Source: Marinobacter nanhaiticus D15-8W (GTDB taxonomy: Bacteria; Pseudomonadota; Gammaproteobacteria; Pseudomonadales; Oleiphilaceae). From it: a DNA stretch of 64,000 nt. The stretch is from positions 124,001-188,000 of the forward strand of contig NZ_AP028878.1 of NCBI RefSeq assembly GCF_036511935.1. Reading direction: 5' to 3'. Position numbers and translations under genes: made by a program. The stretch's first letter is position 1. Every line of letters starts with the position of its first letter. This document shows, piece by piece, positions 35,141 to 44,168 of this stretch. The notes below the pieces were generated by a model, which saw nothing but the letters and a program-made list of their open reading frames with translations, was not told where the DNA came from and ran no database searches.

Positions 35141-37090
35141 TCAGAATCCGACGTTCAGCGCCAGCCAGTAGCGGCGGCCGTCTTCGGTAAAGCCGTATTC
35201 GTCGTAGTTCACGTCTTCGTCGAGGATGTTGTAGATACCGGCCTTGACCGTGGTATTCGACGTCAGCTCGTAACCGAGCCCGGTATCCACGAAGGTATAG
35301 GACGGCGCCACGGTATCGCTCTGGGATGGGCCGGTGGTGGGCTGGCTTTCCTCGCCGCGGTAGGTGGCCCGTACCCAGGTGGCCAGACGGCTGCTGGCCT
35401 GCCAGTCGAGGCTGGCGGACACCAGGTGCTTGGGCAACTGGGTCAGGGGCTCGCCCTCGTACTCGCCGCTCTTCTGCTCGGAATCGGTGTAGGTGTAGCT
35501 GGTGGAGACATCGATCGTGTCGGTAAGGGGCGCTGAGAGGGTGAACTCGACGCCCTGAGTGACAGCTTCATCGACATTGATGCGGTAGGTCGGATCGGCG
35601 CCGAAATCATTGGGGCCGTCCGTACAGGTTGTGATCGGGCAGCCGACACGGGTGATCTTGTCTTCGAAGTCGTTGTAGAACACCGTCAGACTGGAGCTCA
35701 ACCCGCTTTCGCCGTTGTAGTGAAGGCCAATCTCCTGGCTGACGGAGGTTTCAGGTTCGAGGTCCGGGTTGCCATAGATGTTTCCGCCACGGCTGACCTG
35801 GCCCCAGTCGGGGGTGATCTCTCGCAGGTTGGGCGAGCGGTAGCCCGTGGAAACGCCTCCTTTCAGGGTCCAGGCGGAAGCGAACTGCCATACGCCATAC
35901 AGACGAGGGCTGACGTGGCTGCCATAGTTTTCGTCCTCGTCCAGGCGGGCGCCGCCGGTCAGCGAGAAGTTGTCGGTCAGCATCCACTCGTCTTCGGCAA
36001 AGACGGCCCACTTGTAGGCGTCCACATGGGTACGGTCGGAGATACGGTTTGATGTCTGGTCATCCAGTTCCTGCAGCTCATAGGTGGCGCCAACGCTCAC
36101 CATATGGTTCGCCAGCGGCATCACGAGACTGCTCTTGGCGACCGTGTTGGTAATTTCCATTTCCCGGCTACGGTTTTCAGTCGCCTCCTGTTGGACATAA
36201 GTGTCCGAGGTCCCTATATCCCAGCGGCCGGTATGCGATAGTGAATAGTGTTTGTGAATATGCGTGTTGTCGGAGTCGGTACAGCCTTCCGCCGGTGCGG
36301 ATACACCGACGAACGAGCGACGCCGCTGATCGGTAACGCCGGCTTCAAGCACGAAATCATGATCCGGGGTGGGCGTCAGTGCGAGGCGGCCGGTAACGCT
36401 CTGGAGTTCTTTCTCTTCGTAGCCGTTGATGATCTTGTCTTCCTCACGGCTGTATTGCTGGCCGTAGATCTGTAGCCCAAGCAGGTTTTCTATCAGCGGT
36501 CCGCCGACATTGAAGTTCGCCTGCTGGACGTTACCCGAGTCCTGGTCCTCCTGGATGATGGTGCTGATTTCGACATCACCGCTCCAATCCTGTGGCACCT
36601 TGCGGGTAATGATATTGATGACCCCGCCTATCGCGTCAGAGCCATAGAGTGTCGACATGGGGCCACGGACGACTTCGATACGTTCAATGGCACCCAGGGG
36701 TGGCAACCAGTCCTGCTCGAACCCTGCACTTCCGTTCGGACGGCTTTCGCGACTGGCCTGACGCTTGCCGTCAACCAGGATCAGGGTGTACGCAGCCGGC
36801 ATACCCCGCATGCTGATATCGGCCCCGTTGTCACCGGCCCCACCGCCGGTGACGATGACACCCGGAATCTCGCGCAAGGCATCGGTTACGTCTTCGTAGG
36901 CGCCCTTGTTGAGCTTCTCACTGTCGATAACACTGATTGATGCCGGCGCATCGACGATTTCCTGTTCGTAGCCGGCGGCCGTCACCACCAGCTCATTCAG
37001 TGCAATGGAGTCATCAGCCCAGGCGAGGCTGTTCATCAAGGCCAGCCCTGTGCCCAGGACAGCCGCGCGCTTGGTGTTTTGTACAGCCAT
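35141..37090 (-). CDS. TonB-dependent siderophore receptor (CirA/FepA-like)
   Basis: This 649-residue outer-membrane receptor has a signal peptide over about residues 1-25 (cut near AWA). The TonB box region is NELVVTAAGYEQEI (about 31-44). Plug domain: VTDALREIPGVIVTGGG, MRGMPAAYTLILVDGKRQ and the RGPMSTLYGSDAIGGVINII block. It ends in a 22-strand barrel with C-terminal Phe (ALNVGF), as outer-membrane assembly needs. The closest groups are catecholate and colicin-I receptors. GGAG lies 6 nt before the ATG, and a Fur box overlaps the promoter region shared with the divergent LysR gene. Confidence 0.92.
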   Translation of the reverse strand: MAVQNTKRAAVLGTGLALMNSLAWADDSIALNELVVTAAGYEQEIVDAPASISVIDSEKLNKGAYEDVTDALREIPGVIVTGGGAGDNGADISMRGMPAAYTLILVDGKRQASRESRPNGSAGFEQDWLPPLGAIERIEVVRGPMSTLYGSDAIGGVINIITRKVPQDWSGDVEISTIIQEDQDSGNVQQANFNVGGPLIENLLGLQIYGQQYSREEDKIINGYEEKELQSVTGRLALTPTPDHDFVLEAGVTDQRRRSFVGVSAPAEGCTDSDNTHIHKHYSLSHTGRWDIGTSDTYVQQEATENRSREMEITNTVAKSSLVMPLANHMVSVGATYELQELDDQTSNRISDRTHVDAYKWAVFAEDEWMLTDNFSLTGGARLDEDENYGSHVSPRLYGVWQFASAWTLKGGVSTGYRSPNLREITPDWGQVSRGGNIYGNPDLEPETSVSQEIGLHYNGESGLSSSLTVFYNDFEDKITRVGCPITTCTDGPNDFGADPTYRINVDEAVTQGVEFTLSAPLTDTIDVSTSYTYTDSEQKSGEYEGEPLTQLPKHLVSASLDWQASSRLATWVRATYRGEESQPTTGPSQSDTVAPSYTFVDTGLGYELTSNTTVKAGIYNILDEDVNYDEYGFTEDGRRYWLALNVGF

Positions 37091-37133
37091 TTTTTCTCCA
37101 GCTTTCAGCGTGCTTCGTTTTACGAAAAATTTT

Positions 37134-37155
37134 GCAAATGATAATAGTTCGCATT
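37134..37155. promoter_or_regulatory. Fur box between receptor and LysR genes
   Basis: GCAAATGATAATAGTTCGCATT carries a perfect left Fur heptamer TGATAAT and a degenerate right half. It resembles the common AAATGATAATGATTCTCATT arrangement seen before TonB receptor genes. It lies 44-65 bp before the receptor start and 73-94 bp before the LysR start. Confidence 0.65.
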
Positions 37156-37227
37156 GATGGCTGGCAGGTGATAATATCGAACGCTGTGTTGCAAATTCCT
37201 GAACGTCTCTTTGGACGGGAACCGACG

Positions 37228-38151
37228 ATGTACGACCTCAAAGAACTGGAAGCTTTTGCCTCGGTGATTCGCTCGGGCAGCCTGACCGCCAGTGCCCGTG
37301 ACCTGAACCTGCCCAAGTCCACTCTCAGCCGCCGTATCCGCCAGTTGGAAACCAGCCTCGGCCAATCGCTGTTGCGCAGGGAATCCAACCGCCTGATTCC
37401 CACTGAAGCGGGGCATGTGTTCTATCGCTATTGCCACGAAATACTGGCGCTGGCCTCCAGGGGGCAGGAAGCTCTCGACGAACTGCGTGAGCAGATCAGC
37501 GGCGAGCTGACACTTCGGGCCCATGGGGCCTTCAGTCGCGGCTGGTTTACCCGGCAGGTGGAGTCGTTCATGAGCGAGCACCCCGGCATCCGGGTTGTCC
37601 TCCAGACCCAGGTCACGGCGCCGACCCAGGCGCAGAGCGAAGGTATCTGCCTCTGGTTGGGAGAGATGGAGGATTGCGGTATGCGCCAGGAACTGCTTGG
37701 CTCCTTAACGCAGGGCATCTACGGTCAACCGGAGTACCTGGCGCGTCGCGGCCGGCCGGAGCACCCGCAGGCACTGGGAGCTCATGCCTGGGTGGATCTG
37801 CTGGGGACCAGCGGTGACGGTGTGGTGCTGCAGCATCCGCGTGAGGGCGTCTATCCCCTTTCGCCACCGGCGTCCTACCTCAAGGTCGATCAGTTGACCC
37901 TGCAGGGGGATGCCATTGCGCGCGGTCGCGGTTTGGGGCTGATGCCTCACTGGCTGGCCGATCTGCGCGCCCAGGCCCACCCCGGCACGCTGGAATTGTG
38001 CCTGCCGGAATGGCATGGACCGGCACTCCCGATCTGGCTGGTTTACCCCCACGGCCATCTGCCCCGCCGTACCCGGGCCTTTATCAGCTACTTGCGCAAG
38101 TCGGTGCCGGTGGCCTGGAATTCACGGTGGGTCGAGGCCATAGCCGTCTGA
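37228..38151 (+). CDS. LysR family regulator next to the siderophore locus
   Basis: This 307-residue regulator has a winged helix-turn-helix over residues 1-60 (SGSLTASARDLNLPKSTLSRRIRQLE) and a LysR effector domain. The ATG at 37228 gives the typical MYDLKELEAFASV start; the frame is open for 97 more codons upstream but that part covers the Fur box and receptor gene. It is divergent from the TonB receptor gene, so it probably activates or tunes siderophore uptake in addition to Fur. Effector unknown. Confidence 0.88.
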   Translation: MYDLKELEAFASVIRSGSLTASARDLNLPKSTLSRRIRQLETSLGQSLLRRESNRLIPTEAGHVFYRYCHEILALASRGQEALDELREQISGELTLRAHGAFSRGWFTRQVESFMSEHPGIRVVLQTQVTAPTQAQSEGICLWLGEMEDCGMRQELLGSLTQGIYGQPEYLARRGRPEHPQALGAHAWVDLLGTSGDGVVLQHPREGVYPLSPPASYLKVDQLTLQGDAIARGRGLGLMPHWLADLRAQAHPGTLELCLPEWHGPALPIWLVYPHGHLPRRTRAFISYLRKSVPVAWNSRWVEAIAV

Positions 38152-38188
38152 ACATGAACCGTCGATAGGCGGAATCCCCTAGATTATG

Positions 38189-38198
38189 TAGCTGGCTA
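38189..38198. promoter_or_regulatory. Candidate SlyA-type operator 1
   Basis: TAGC-TG-GCTA is an inverted repeat with the outer halves of the SlyA consensus TTAGCAAGCTAA. It is 44 bp from the second site and upstream of the SlyA-like gene. Confidence 0.45.
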
Positions 38199-38231
38199 AA
38201 TAAACTCCGCGCACGCTAGAATTAAAATAAC

Positions 38232-38243
38232 TTAGCTTGCTAT
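38232..38243. promoter_or_regulatory. Candidate SlyA-type operator 2
   Basis: On the minus strand the site reads ATAGCAAGCTAA, which matches the published Salmonella SlyA consensus TTAGCAAGCTAA at 11 of 12 positions. It lies 51-62 bp before the start codon of the MarR/SlyA gene, as expected for an autoregulatory site. Confidence 0.65.
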
Positions 38244-38293
38244 ATTTTCTGGCTCGAGTACCTTAGCCGCGCCAGCCGAAGGGAGTTTCCGCC

Positions 38294-38809
38294 ATGTCCG
38301 ATATCCATGCCGGCGATGCCTCGCCGGATGCCCTGACCTGTTCCATCCATACCCTGCTCAAACCATCCCTGGGCGGCGCGCTGGGTCGCCTGCACCGACT
38401 CTGGCGCCGGGCCATCTGCGATGCGGTTTCACCGCTGGGCATGACTGAAAGCCGCTGGTCGGTCATGGTCCACCTGGCCAAGATCGGCGAGGGCTGCAGC
38501 CAGCAAAGCCTGGCCCGGGAATTGGCGATCGAAATGCCTTCGCTGACCCGCACCCTGAACCAGCTCGAGCACCAGGCGCTGATCGAACGCCGCGCGGACC
38601 CCGGCGACCGCCGCGCCCATAGCCTCTGGTTTACCGACGCGGGTCGACGCATGACGGCGCGCCTTGAACAGCGGATCCAGTCCGTCCGCAATGATATTTG
38701 TGAAGGCCTCGACGAGGCTCAATTGGACGCCTTTGCTGCCACCGTCAGCCGCATGGAAGCCAACGTACTCAATCATCTCAAGCAATCCCGGAGAGAAGGC
38801 CAGGAATGA
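38294..38809 (+). CDS. MarR family regulator, SlyA-like
   Basis: The 171-residue protein has an extra N-terminal tail of about 25 residues and then the SlyA pattern: LGRLHRLWRRAICDAVSPLGMTESRW, with the DNA-recognition helix MPSLTRTLNQLEHQALIERR and the wing DPGDRRAHSLWFTDAGR. It is a dimeric winged-helix repressor or antirepressor relieved by small aromatic ligands in known cases. Its stop overlaps the HlyD gene by 4 bp (ATGA), so it is co-transcribed with the efflux genes, much as E. coli slyA lies next to ydhIJK. Two SlyA-like palindromes lie upstream. Confidence 0.88.
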   Translation: MSDIHAGDASPDALTCSIHTLLKPSLGGALGRLHRLWRRAICDAVSPLGMTESRWSVMVHLAKIGEGCSQQSLARELAIEMPSLTRTLNQLEHQALIERRADPGDRRAHSLWFTDAGRRMTARLEQRIQSVRNDICEGLDEAQLDAFAATVSRMEANVLNHLKQSRREGQE

Positions 38810-39870
38810 CCCCCGATCAGAGTTTTGCCCGCTGGGTGCATGTATCCCTGGTGGCCTTTGTTGTCTTGTTCGTCTACTTCCTGATTGCCGACCTGTGGAT
38901 GCCGGTTACCCCGCAGGCCCGTGTGATGCATTCTGTCGTGCAGGTGGCGCCCCGCGTCGGCGGTCCCATCGCGCAGGTCTACGTGCACAACAACCAGCAC
39001 GTGGAGACGGGGGATATCCTGTTCACGCTGGATCAGCGGCCCTATGCGCTCGCTTTGGAGAAGGCCGAACTGGCATTGGAGTCCGCCAGTGTTCAGAACG
39101 ACCAGTACGATGCCGCCATCGCGGCAGCGGAAGCGCAACTGGCCTCGGCGCAGGTCCAGGCGGACGAGCTGTCGCGTGAAGCCGCGCGTATGGAGCGCCT
39201 GCTGGACCGCGGCGGCGTATCGCGACAGCAGGCAGACCAGACCCGGAGCCAGTTCGATGCGGCCAAGGCGGAAGTACAGGCTGCCCGGGCTCAAGTGCAC
39301 CAGGTGGAAGTCCAGCGCGGTCTCACCGACGGGCAGAACCTGCGCCTGCGCCAGGCTCGCAATGCCCTCGCCCAGGCCCAGCTCGACCTGAACTACACCC
39401 AAATCCGTGCCGAAGAGAGTGGTGTCATCTCCAACCTCCAGGTTGAACCGGGCACTTATGCCAAGGCGGGCACATCACTCGCGGCGCTGGTCGCCGACGA
39501 GGCCGATGTGATCGCTGATTTCCGGGAAAAGTCCCTGGCGCACATGCAGCCGGGTGCCCGGGCGGCGGTCGTCTTCGATGCCTTGCCCGGCAGAGTGTTC
39601 GATGCCCGGGTCAACGCCGTTGATGCGGGGACCCGGCAAGGGCAACTGGCGGCCGACGGCAGCCTGGCCTCGCCGGACGCCACCGACCGCTGGGTGCGTG
39701 ATGCCCAGCGCCAGCGGGTACACCTGCAGCTCACGGATGCTCCGGATTTGTTGGAGCGGTTGCCCTCCGGCGCCCGCGCGACGGTGCAGTTGTTCCCGGT
39801 CGAGGGCGTCGCCGCCTGGCTGGGTTCGTTGCAGATCCATGCGGTCAGCCTGATCCATTACGTGTACTGA
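38806..39870 (+). CDS. HlyD/EmrA family membrane fusion protein
   Basis: This 354-residue periplasmic adaptor is anchored by one N-terminal helix (about 12-30). VAPRVGGPIAQVYVHNNQHVETGDILF is the first half of the lipoyl-like domain, an Ala/Gln-rich coiled-coil hairpin covers about 85-190, and LDLNYTQIRAEESGVISNLQVEPG is the second half. It links an inner-membrane pump to an outer-membrane channel. Its partner is probably the next gene, 2 bp downstream. No TolC-like gene is present in the operon. Confidence 0.88.
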   Translation: MTPDQSFARWVHVSLVAFVVLFVYFLIADLWMPVTPQARVMHSVVQVAPRVGGPIAQVYVHNNQHVETGDILFTLDQRPYALALEKAELALESASVQNDQYDAAIAAAEAQLASAQVQADELSREAARMERLLDRGGVSRQQADQTRSQFDAAKAEVQAARAQVHQVEVQRGLTDGQNLRLRQARNALAQAQLDLNYTQIRAEESGVISNLQVEPGTYAKAGTSLAALVADEADVIADFREKSLAHMQPGARAAVVFDALPGRVFDARVNAVDAGTRQGQLAADGSLASPDATDRWVRDAQRQRVHLQLTDAPDLLERLPSGARATVQLFPVEGVAAWLGSLQIHAVSLIHYVY

Positions 39871-39872
39871 GC

Positions 39873-40931
39873 ATGCTGCACTTTAAACCTCTACTGGTCG
39901 TCAGCAAGCGTGAGCTTGACACCAACGACCTGCGCCAATGTCTGCGTATTGCCTTCGGCGGTACGTTGGGCTTCCTGGTGGGCAAGCTGACCCACGACAG
40001 CTATGGGGCCTTCTTCACCGTTTTCCCCATGCTGCTGTTGGGAATGGTACCGCGGATGAACGCGCACATATTGCGACAGTTCGCAGCCAACGTCCTCCTG
40101 GTCAGTGGCGTCGTGCTGGTGATTCAGGGTCTTTTCGGCGACAAACCCGTACCCATGACGCTCATCGTCATGGGGATGTTCGCCCTGTTGTTCCGGGAAA
40201 TGACCCGCGGGCCCAACTTTCTCTTCGGCGCCATGTGCATCGTCAACCTGTCCATGCAGATGCACTTCGCCAGCTATCCAACGGCAGACGTGTTCAACAT
40301 GGTAGGGTCGAATATCGGCGCTTCGATCAGTACTTTCCTGATTGCCACCCTGATGCATTGGGTTTTCCCGGATGTGGCGCCGCGCGAAGCTCGTCAGGTA
40401 CCCGCTAAACCTATCACCAACCAGCGGCATGAGGTGATCCTGGCCACCACGGTGGCGACCCTGTCATTCGTCGCCTTCCAGGTGATGGACTTGAGTGGTT
40501 CCCTGTCGGCGCAGGTGGCGACTATCCTGGTGCTGTTCCCCATGAGCTGGAAGGGTGCGGTACCGGCAGGCTGGAACCGCGCATTGGGTACGCTGGTGGG
40601 CTGCAACGTAGGCCTGCTGGTCCAGTTGATCCTGATGAACCATTTCACGGTATTGCTGTTTATTGCTTTCGGCCTGTGGATCAGCCTTATGATCTTCGCC
40701 CGCTACCATATGCTCGAGGGCGGTATGTCCGCGGCGGGTTTTGGCGCGCTGACGACGATGGCGATCCTGTTCGGCCAGTACCTGACGCCCCAGCAGGACC
40801 TGGTCTACAGCGACCTGTACCGCTTCAGTTCGCTGGCGGTAGCGGTGTTGGCATCGCTGACGGCGGTCTACGTGATGCACCGGATCCTGAACTGTTTTGC
40901 CAGTACCCGGCTCCAAACCGACCCGGTCTGA
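39873..40931 (+). CDS. DUF2955 inner-membrane protein, efflux partner
   Basis: This 352-residue protein has about ten hydrophobic segments and no large soluble domain. It matches the DUF2955 group, distantly related to the FUSC/aromatic acid exporter family, and commonly sits after an HlyD gene and a MarR-type regulator. By analogy with AaeAB and YdhJK it should export aromatic or otherwise toxic compounds through the adaptor. Substrate unknown. Confidence 0.82.
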   Translation: MLHFKPLLVVSKRELDTNDLRQCLRIAFGGTLGFLVGKLTHDSYGAFFTVFPMLLLGMVPRMNAHILRQFAANVLLVSGVVLVIQGLFGDKPVPMTLIVMGMFALLFREMTRGPNFLFGAMCIVNLSMQMHFASYPTADVFNMVGSNIGASISTFLIATLMHWVFPDVAPREARQVPAKPITNQRHEVILATTVATLSFVAFQVMDLSGSLSAQVATILVLFPMSWKGAVPAGWNRALGTLVGCNVGLLVQLILMNHFTVLLFIAFGLWISLMIFARYHMLEGGMSAAGFGALTTMAILFGQYLTPQQDLVYSDLYRFSSLAVAVLASLTAVYVMHRILNCFASTRLQTDPV

Positions 40932-41017
40932 CCAACCTGCCGCTTGACCTGAAACGGAGACAGGGCAACATTGGACAGCTTTGACGGTTTCCGATTCATT
41001 TTCCGTGAGGTTCATGC

Positions 41018-41725
41018 GTGGCAGGCAAATCAGGCTGGAAACGGATAGCTCGCTGGCTGCTCTTTATCCTTCTCGGCGTGTTGGCCTTCATAATCGGGTT
41101 GATCGCCCTGCTGCGGTTTGTCGATCCCCCCACCACAGCGTTCATGATGGCCGACCGTCTGCAATATCCGGAGCGCCGGCAGGTGCAGAACTGGGTCGAC
41201 CTGGAGGATATTTCCCCATGGATGCCGCTGGCCGTGATTGCCAGCGAAGACCAGCGTTTTCTCCAGCACTGGGGCCTGGACCTGGACGCGATCGCCTCGG
41301 CGGTACAGGAATACCGTGAAGGCGAAGGTCTGCGCGGTGCCAGCACGATTTCCCAGCAGACCACCAAGAATCTGTTCCTGTGGAATGGCCGTCAGATGAT
41401 TCGCAAGGGCCTGGAAGCGGGTCTGACCCTTGGACTGGAAGCGCTCTGGTCCAAGCGCCGGATCATGGAGGTGTACCTGAACGTCGCGGAATTCGGCGAT
41501 GGGGTCTATGGTGTCGAGGCGGCCAGCCGGCGTTTCTTCGGCATACCGGCCAGCCAACTCAGCGCTTCCCAGGCAGCACGCCTGGCGGCGGTACTACCCA
41601 ACCCCAAGGCGTACAGTGCTGCCCGACCATCGGACTACATCTGGCAGCGGGTCGACTGGATCACCGGGCAGATGTACCAGTTGGGCGGGCCGTCGATGGT
41701 CCGGGAACTGACCCAAGCGCGCTGA
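41018..41725 (+). CDS. mtgA: Monofunctional biosynthetic peptidoglycan transglycosylase
   Basis: This 235-residue inner-membrane glycosyltransferase of family GT51 polymerises lipid II without a transpeptidase domain. One transmembrane helix lies at about 12-32. Motifs follow in order: VIASEDQRFLQHWGLD (catalytic Glu), GASTISQQTTKNLFLW, KRRIMEVYLNVAEFGDGVYG and ASRRFFG. The start is GTG, 8 nt after GAGG; the nearby ATG at 41014 is out of frame. Monocistronic. Confidence 0.93.
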   Translation: MAGKSGWKRIARWLLFILLGVLAFIIGLIALLRFVDPPTTAFMMADRLQYPERRQVQNWVDLEDISPWMPLAVIASEDQRFLQHWGLDLDAIASAVQEYREGEGLRGASTISQQTTKNLFLWNGRQMIRKGLEAGLTLGLEALWSKRRIMEVYLNVAEFGDGVYGVEAASRRFFGIPASQLSASQAARLAAVLPNPKAYSAARPSDYIWQRVDWITGQMYQLGGPSMVRELTQAR

Positions 41726-41775
41726 TATCGTGACGGTATGGGACGGGCATCATTGGACGGACAACGGAGTAGCGT

Positions 41776-42192
41776 GTGCTGCAGATTTCACGCAATGTGA
41801 GCATTCCCGACGACGAGATTGAGATGACCGCCATCCGCGCCCAGGGTGCCGGCGGCCAGAACGTCAACAAGACCTCCACGGCGATCCACCTGCGTTTCGA
41901 TATCCGTGCCTCATCGCTGCCGGACGTCTATAAGGAACGGTTGACACAACTGAACGACCAGCGCATCAGCAACGAGGGTGTGTTGGTGATCAAGGCCCAG
42001 CAGTTCCGCACCCAGGAAAAGAACCGCGAGGATGCCCTGGAACGACTGCAGGCGTTGGTCCGCAGTGTGGCCCAGACGCGCAAGACGCGTAAGGCGACCC
42101 GCCCCACCCGGTCGTCCCAGCGCAAGCGGATGGATCGCAAGTCCCAGCGGGGCAAGACCAAGCAACTCAGGGGCAATGTGAAACTGGACTGA
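41776..42192 (+). CDS. arfB: Alternative ribosome-rescue factor ArfB (peptidyl-tRNA hydrolase)
   Basis: This 138-residue protein carries the release-factor GGQ motif at residues 26-28 (AQGAGGQNVNKTSTA) and a long basic C-terminal tail (TRKTRKATRPTRSSQRKRMD) that inserts into the mRNA channel of stalled ribosomes. It hydrolyses peptidyl-tRNA without a stop codon. Length matches E. coli YaeJ/ArfB. The start is GTG after CGGAG. Confidence 0.93.
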   Translation: MLQISRNVSIPDDEIEMTAIRAQGAGGQNVNKTSTAIHLRFDIRASSLPDVYKERLTQLNDQRISNEGVLVIKAQQFRTQEKNREDALERLQALVRSVAQTRKTRKATRPTRSSQRKRMDRKSQRGKTKQLRGNVKLD

Positions 42193-42261
42193 TGTTGTAG
42201 TCAGAAGGTCATTCCGGTGTCACGATCAACCGATAAACGGTACAGAGCAAGAGGACTCAGG

Positions 42262-43104
42262 ATGAACCCAACAGGAATTCGACGCTCACAGGTCGGTTCA
42301 GGACCGGCGGCCCTGGTGGCTGTGCTGCTGGCGGCGTTAGTCGTTACGGGCTGCGCCAGCGACGCCAAAATCTGGGGAGGCGTGCCGAACATGCGTCAGA
42401 TCGAGGGCACGGTGACCTACCATGAGCGCATGATGGTGCCGACGGACTCGACAGTAACGGTGATACTCGAGGACGTGTCGCTGGCGGATGCGCCGGCGGA
42501 AGTGGTGGCCCAGACCAGCTTTCGTTCCAGGAACGGACCTCCCTGGTCCTACATGCTCAACTATGATCCCCGGCTGATCATGGACGGCCGCCGCTATAAC
42601 CTGCGGGCCAAGGTCACCAGCAATGATCGCCTCATGTTCATCAGTACCGAGGCGAACCCGGTGGTTCCCGGTGAAGTGGACGGCGCAGTGGATATCGTCG
42701 TCAACCGCGCTGGTGGCAGCGTGGCTGCGGTCGATCGCCCAGATGATGCCTCCGACTCGCTGATCAACACCTTCTGGGAGCTCAAAGGGCTTTTCGGTGA
42801 TCCCATCAGCGAGGAATCCGACAAGCGCAAGCTGAATATCGTGCTGGTCAAGGAAGACAATCGGGTTGCTGGTTTCTCCGGTTGCAACCAGTTTTCCGGA
42901 AGTTTCACGCGGGACGGGAGTAAGCTTCAGATCGGCCAGTTGGTGTCCACACAGATGGCCTGTTTCGAGGGGTTGGAGCGGGAGCAGCAGTTCCACGAAG
43001 CGCTGCGGGAAACCGTGCGCTATACCATCGAAGGTCCGGTACTGAAGTTCTACAACGGCGATGACGAAGTGGTACTGGAATTCCTCTCCGGCGAATATTC
43101 ATGA
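42262..43104 (+). CDS. YbaY/META domain lipoprotein
   Basis: This 280-residue lipoprotein has the lipobox VVTGC (lipidated Cys near residue 33). Residues about 45-145 form a YbaY-like domain (IEGTVTYHERMMVPTDSTVT, then AQTSFRSRNGPPWSYML). Residues about 165-275 form a META/HslJ domain with FWELKGLFGD, VAGFSGCNQFSGSF and STQMAC. Both domains occur in heat-shock or stress-linked envelope proteins; together they suggest a role in outer-membrane stress or motility. GAGGA precedes the ATG. The function of the fusion is not known. Confidence 0.85.
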   Translation: MNPTGIRRSQVGSGPAALVAVLLAALVVTGCASDAKIWGGVPNMRQIEGTVTYHERMMVPTDSTVTVILEDVSLADAPAEVVAQTSFRSRNGPPWSYMLNYDPRLIMDGRRYNLRAKVTSNDRLMFISTEANPVVPGEVDGAVDIVVNRAGGSVAAVDRPDDASDSLINTFWELKGLFGDPISEESDKRKLNIVLVKEDNRVAGFSGCNQFSGSFTRDGSKLQIGQLVSTQMACFEGLEREQQFHEALRETVRYTIEGPVLKFYNGDDEVVLEFLSGEYS

Positions 43105-43133
43105 TGCGGATGTCGTATTGAGTGGTCGCGGCC

Positions 43134-44102
43134 ATGAGTGAACACATCCTCAATATCACCAACGGCGATTGTGCGGTAACCGCCATGACAGCCGCTGGGT
43201 TGCCGGGTGACTTCCTGCCGTGGCGGGATATCCTGCACGAAGGGCCGGTGCCGTCCGGGCTTGACCTGGCGGCCCTGTCCGACGTGCGCGCCCGCTATAT
43301 CGCGGACCGCAATTGGGCGCCGCTGGACACCTTGCTCACCGATTTCCAGGCCAGGGATTCCGGGTTGGAGGATTTCCGCAGTTACGACAGGGTGCGGCTT
43401 TGGTTCGAGCATGACCTGTACGATCAACTGCAGCTGCTGCAAGTGCTCGACTGGTTTGCCGACCGGGATCCGGGCGACACCCGGCTGACCATGCTATGTA
43501 CCGACGAATACCTGGGCCCGGCGTCGCCCGAGGCCCTGCAGCAGCGGTTGAACGCGGAAACGCCCGTGACCGCTGACCATCTTGAGCTGGCCCGCCGCGC
43601 CTGGGCAGCCTTTCGCGAAGCGACGCCCGAGGCCTGGGCCTTGTTGTTACAGGACGACCTCACCCCGTTGCCATTCCTCGACGGCGCTGTCCGTCGCCTG
43701 CTGGAGGAATACCCCCACCCCCGCACCGGCCTGTCGCGCACGGCCTACCAGGCCTTGTCTTTGGTGGCCCAGGGTGAAGAGCGCTTCAACGTCCTGTTCA
43801 ACGAATACCAGAACACTGAGGAGCGCCGTTTCATGGGCGACCTGGGTTTCTATGGATTGCTGCACACCCTGTCCGAAGGCGAACAGGCGCTACTGGCCAT
43901 CGAACGGGAAACGCCGGCTCACCTGATTGACTCTGAGCAACGCTACACGGTCACCCGTCATGGCCGCGACGTTATCGCTGGCCGCGCTTCAGCAGGCGAC
44001 CAGTTGGCGAGGGATCGCTGGATCGGCGGCGTGCGGCTCCAGCCAGCCCACTACTGGACGTGGGATGCCGGCGCGGAAATCCTGGCCGAGGTCCGAGGCT
44101 AA
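43134..44102 (+). CDS. DUF1835 domain protein
   Basis: The product is 322 residues. The N-terminal half has the DUF1835 signature LNITNGDCAVTAMTAAGLPG, DFLPWRDILHEGPVP and RVRLWFEHDLYDQLQLLQVL. The C-terminal half (about 170-320) is helical and may be a winged-helix-like DUF3658 region. The family occurs in many bacteria, is sometimes linked to RNA polymerase-related or stress genes, and has no known activity. No strong ribosome site lies before the ATG. Confidence 0.8.
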   Translation: MSEHILNITNGDCAVTAMTAAGLPGDFLPWRDILHEGPVPSGLDLAALSDVRARYIADRNWAPLDTLLTDFQARDSGLEDFRSYDRVRLWFEHDLYDQLQLLQVLDWFADRDPGDTRLTMLCTDEYLGPASPEALQQRLNAETPVTADHLELARRAWAAFREATPEAWALLLQDDLTPLPFLDGAVRRLLEEYPHPRTGLSRTAYQALSLVAQGEERFNVLFNEYQNTEERRFMGDLGFYGLLHTLSEGEQALLAIERETPAHLIDSEQRYTVTRHGRDVIAGRASAGDQLARDRWIGGVRLQPAHYWTWDAGAEILAEVRG

Positions 44103-44168
44103 ACTTGCCATTCCCACCTTAGCGATTGAATGAGCGAACAACTACCGAATGTGCAACAGGCTCCCCCT

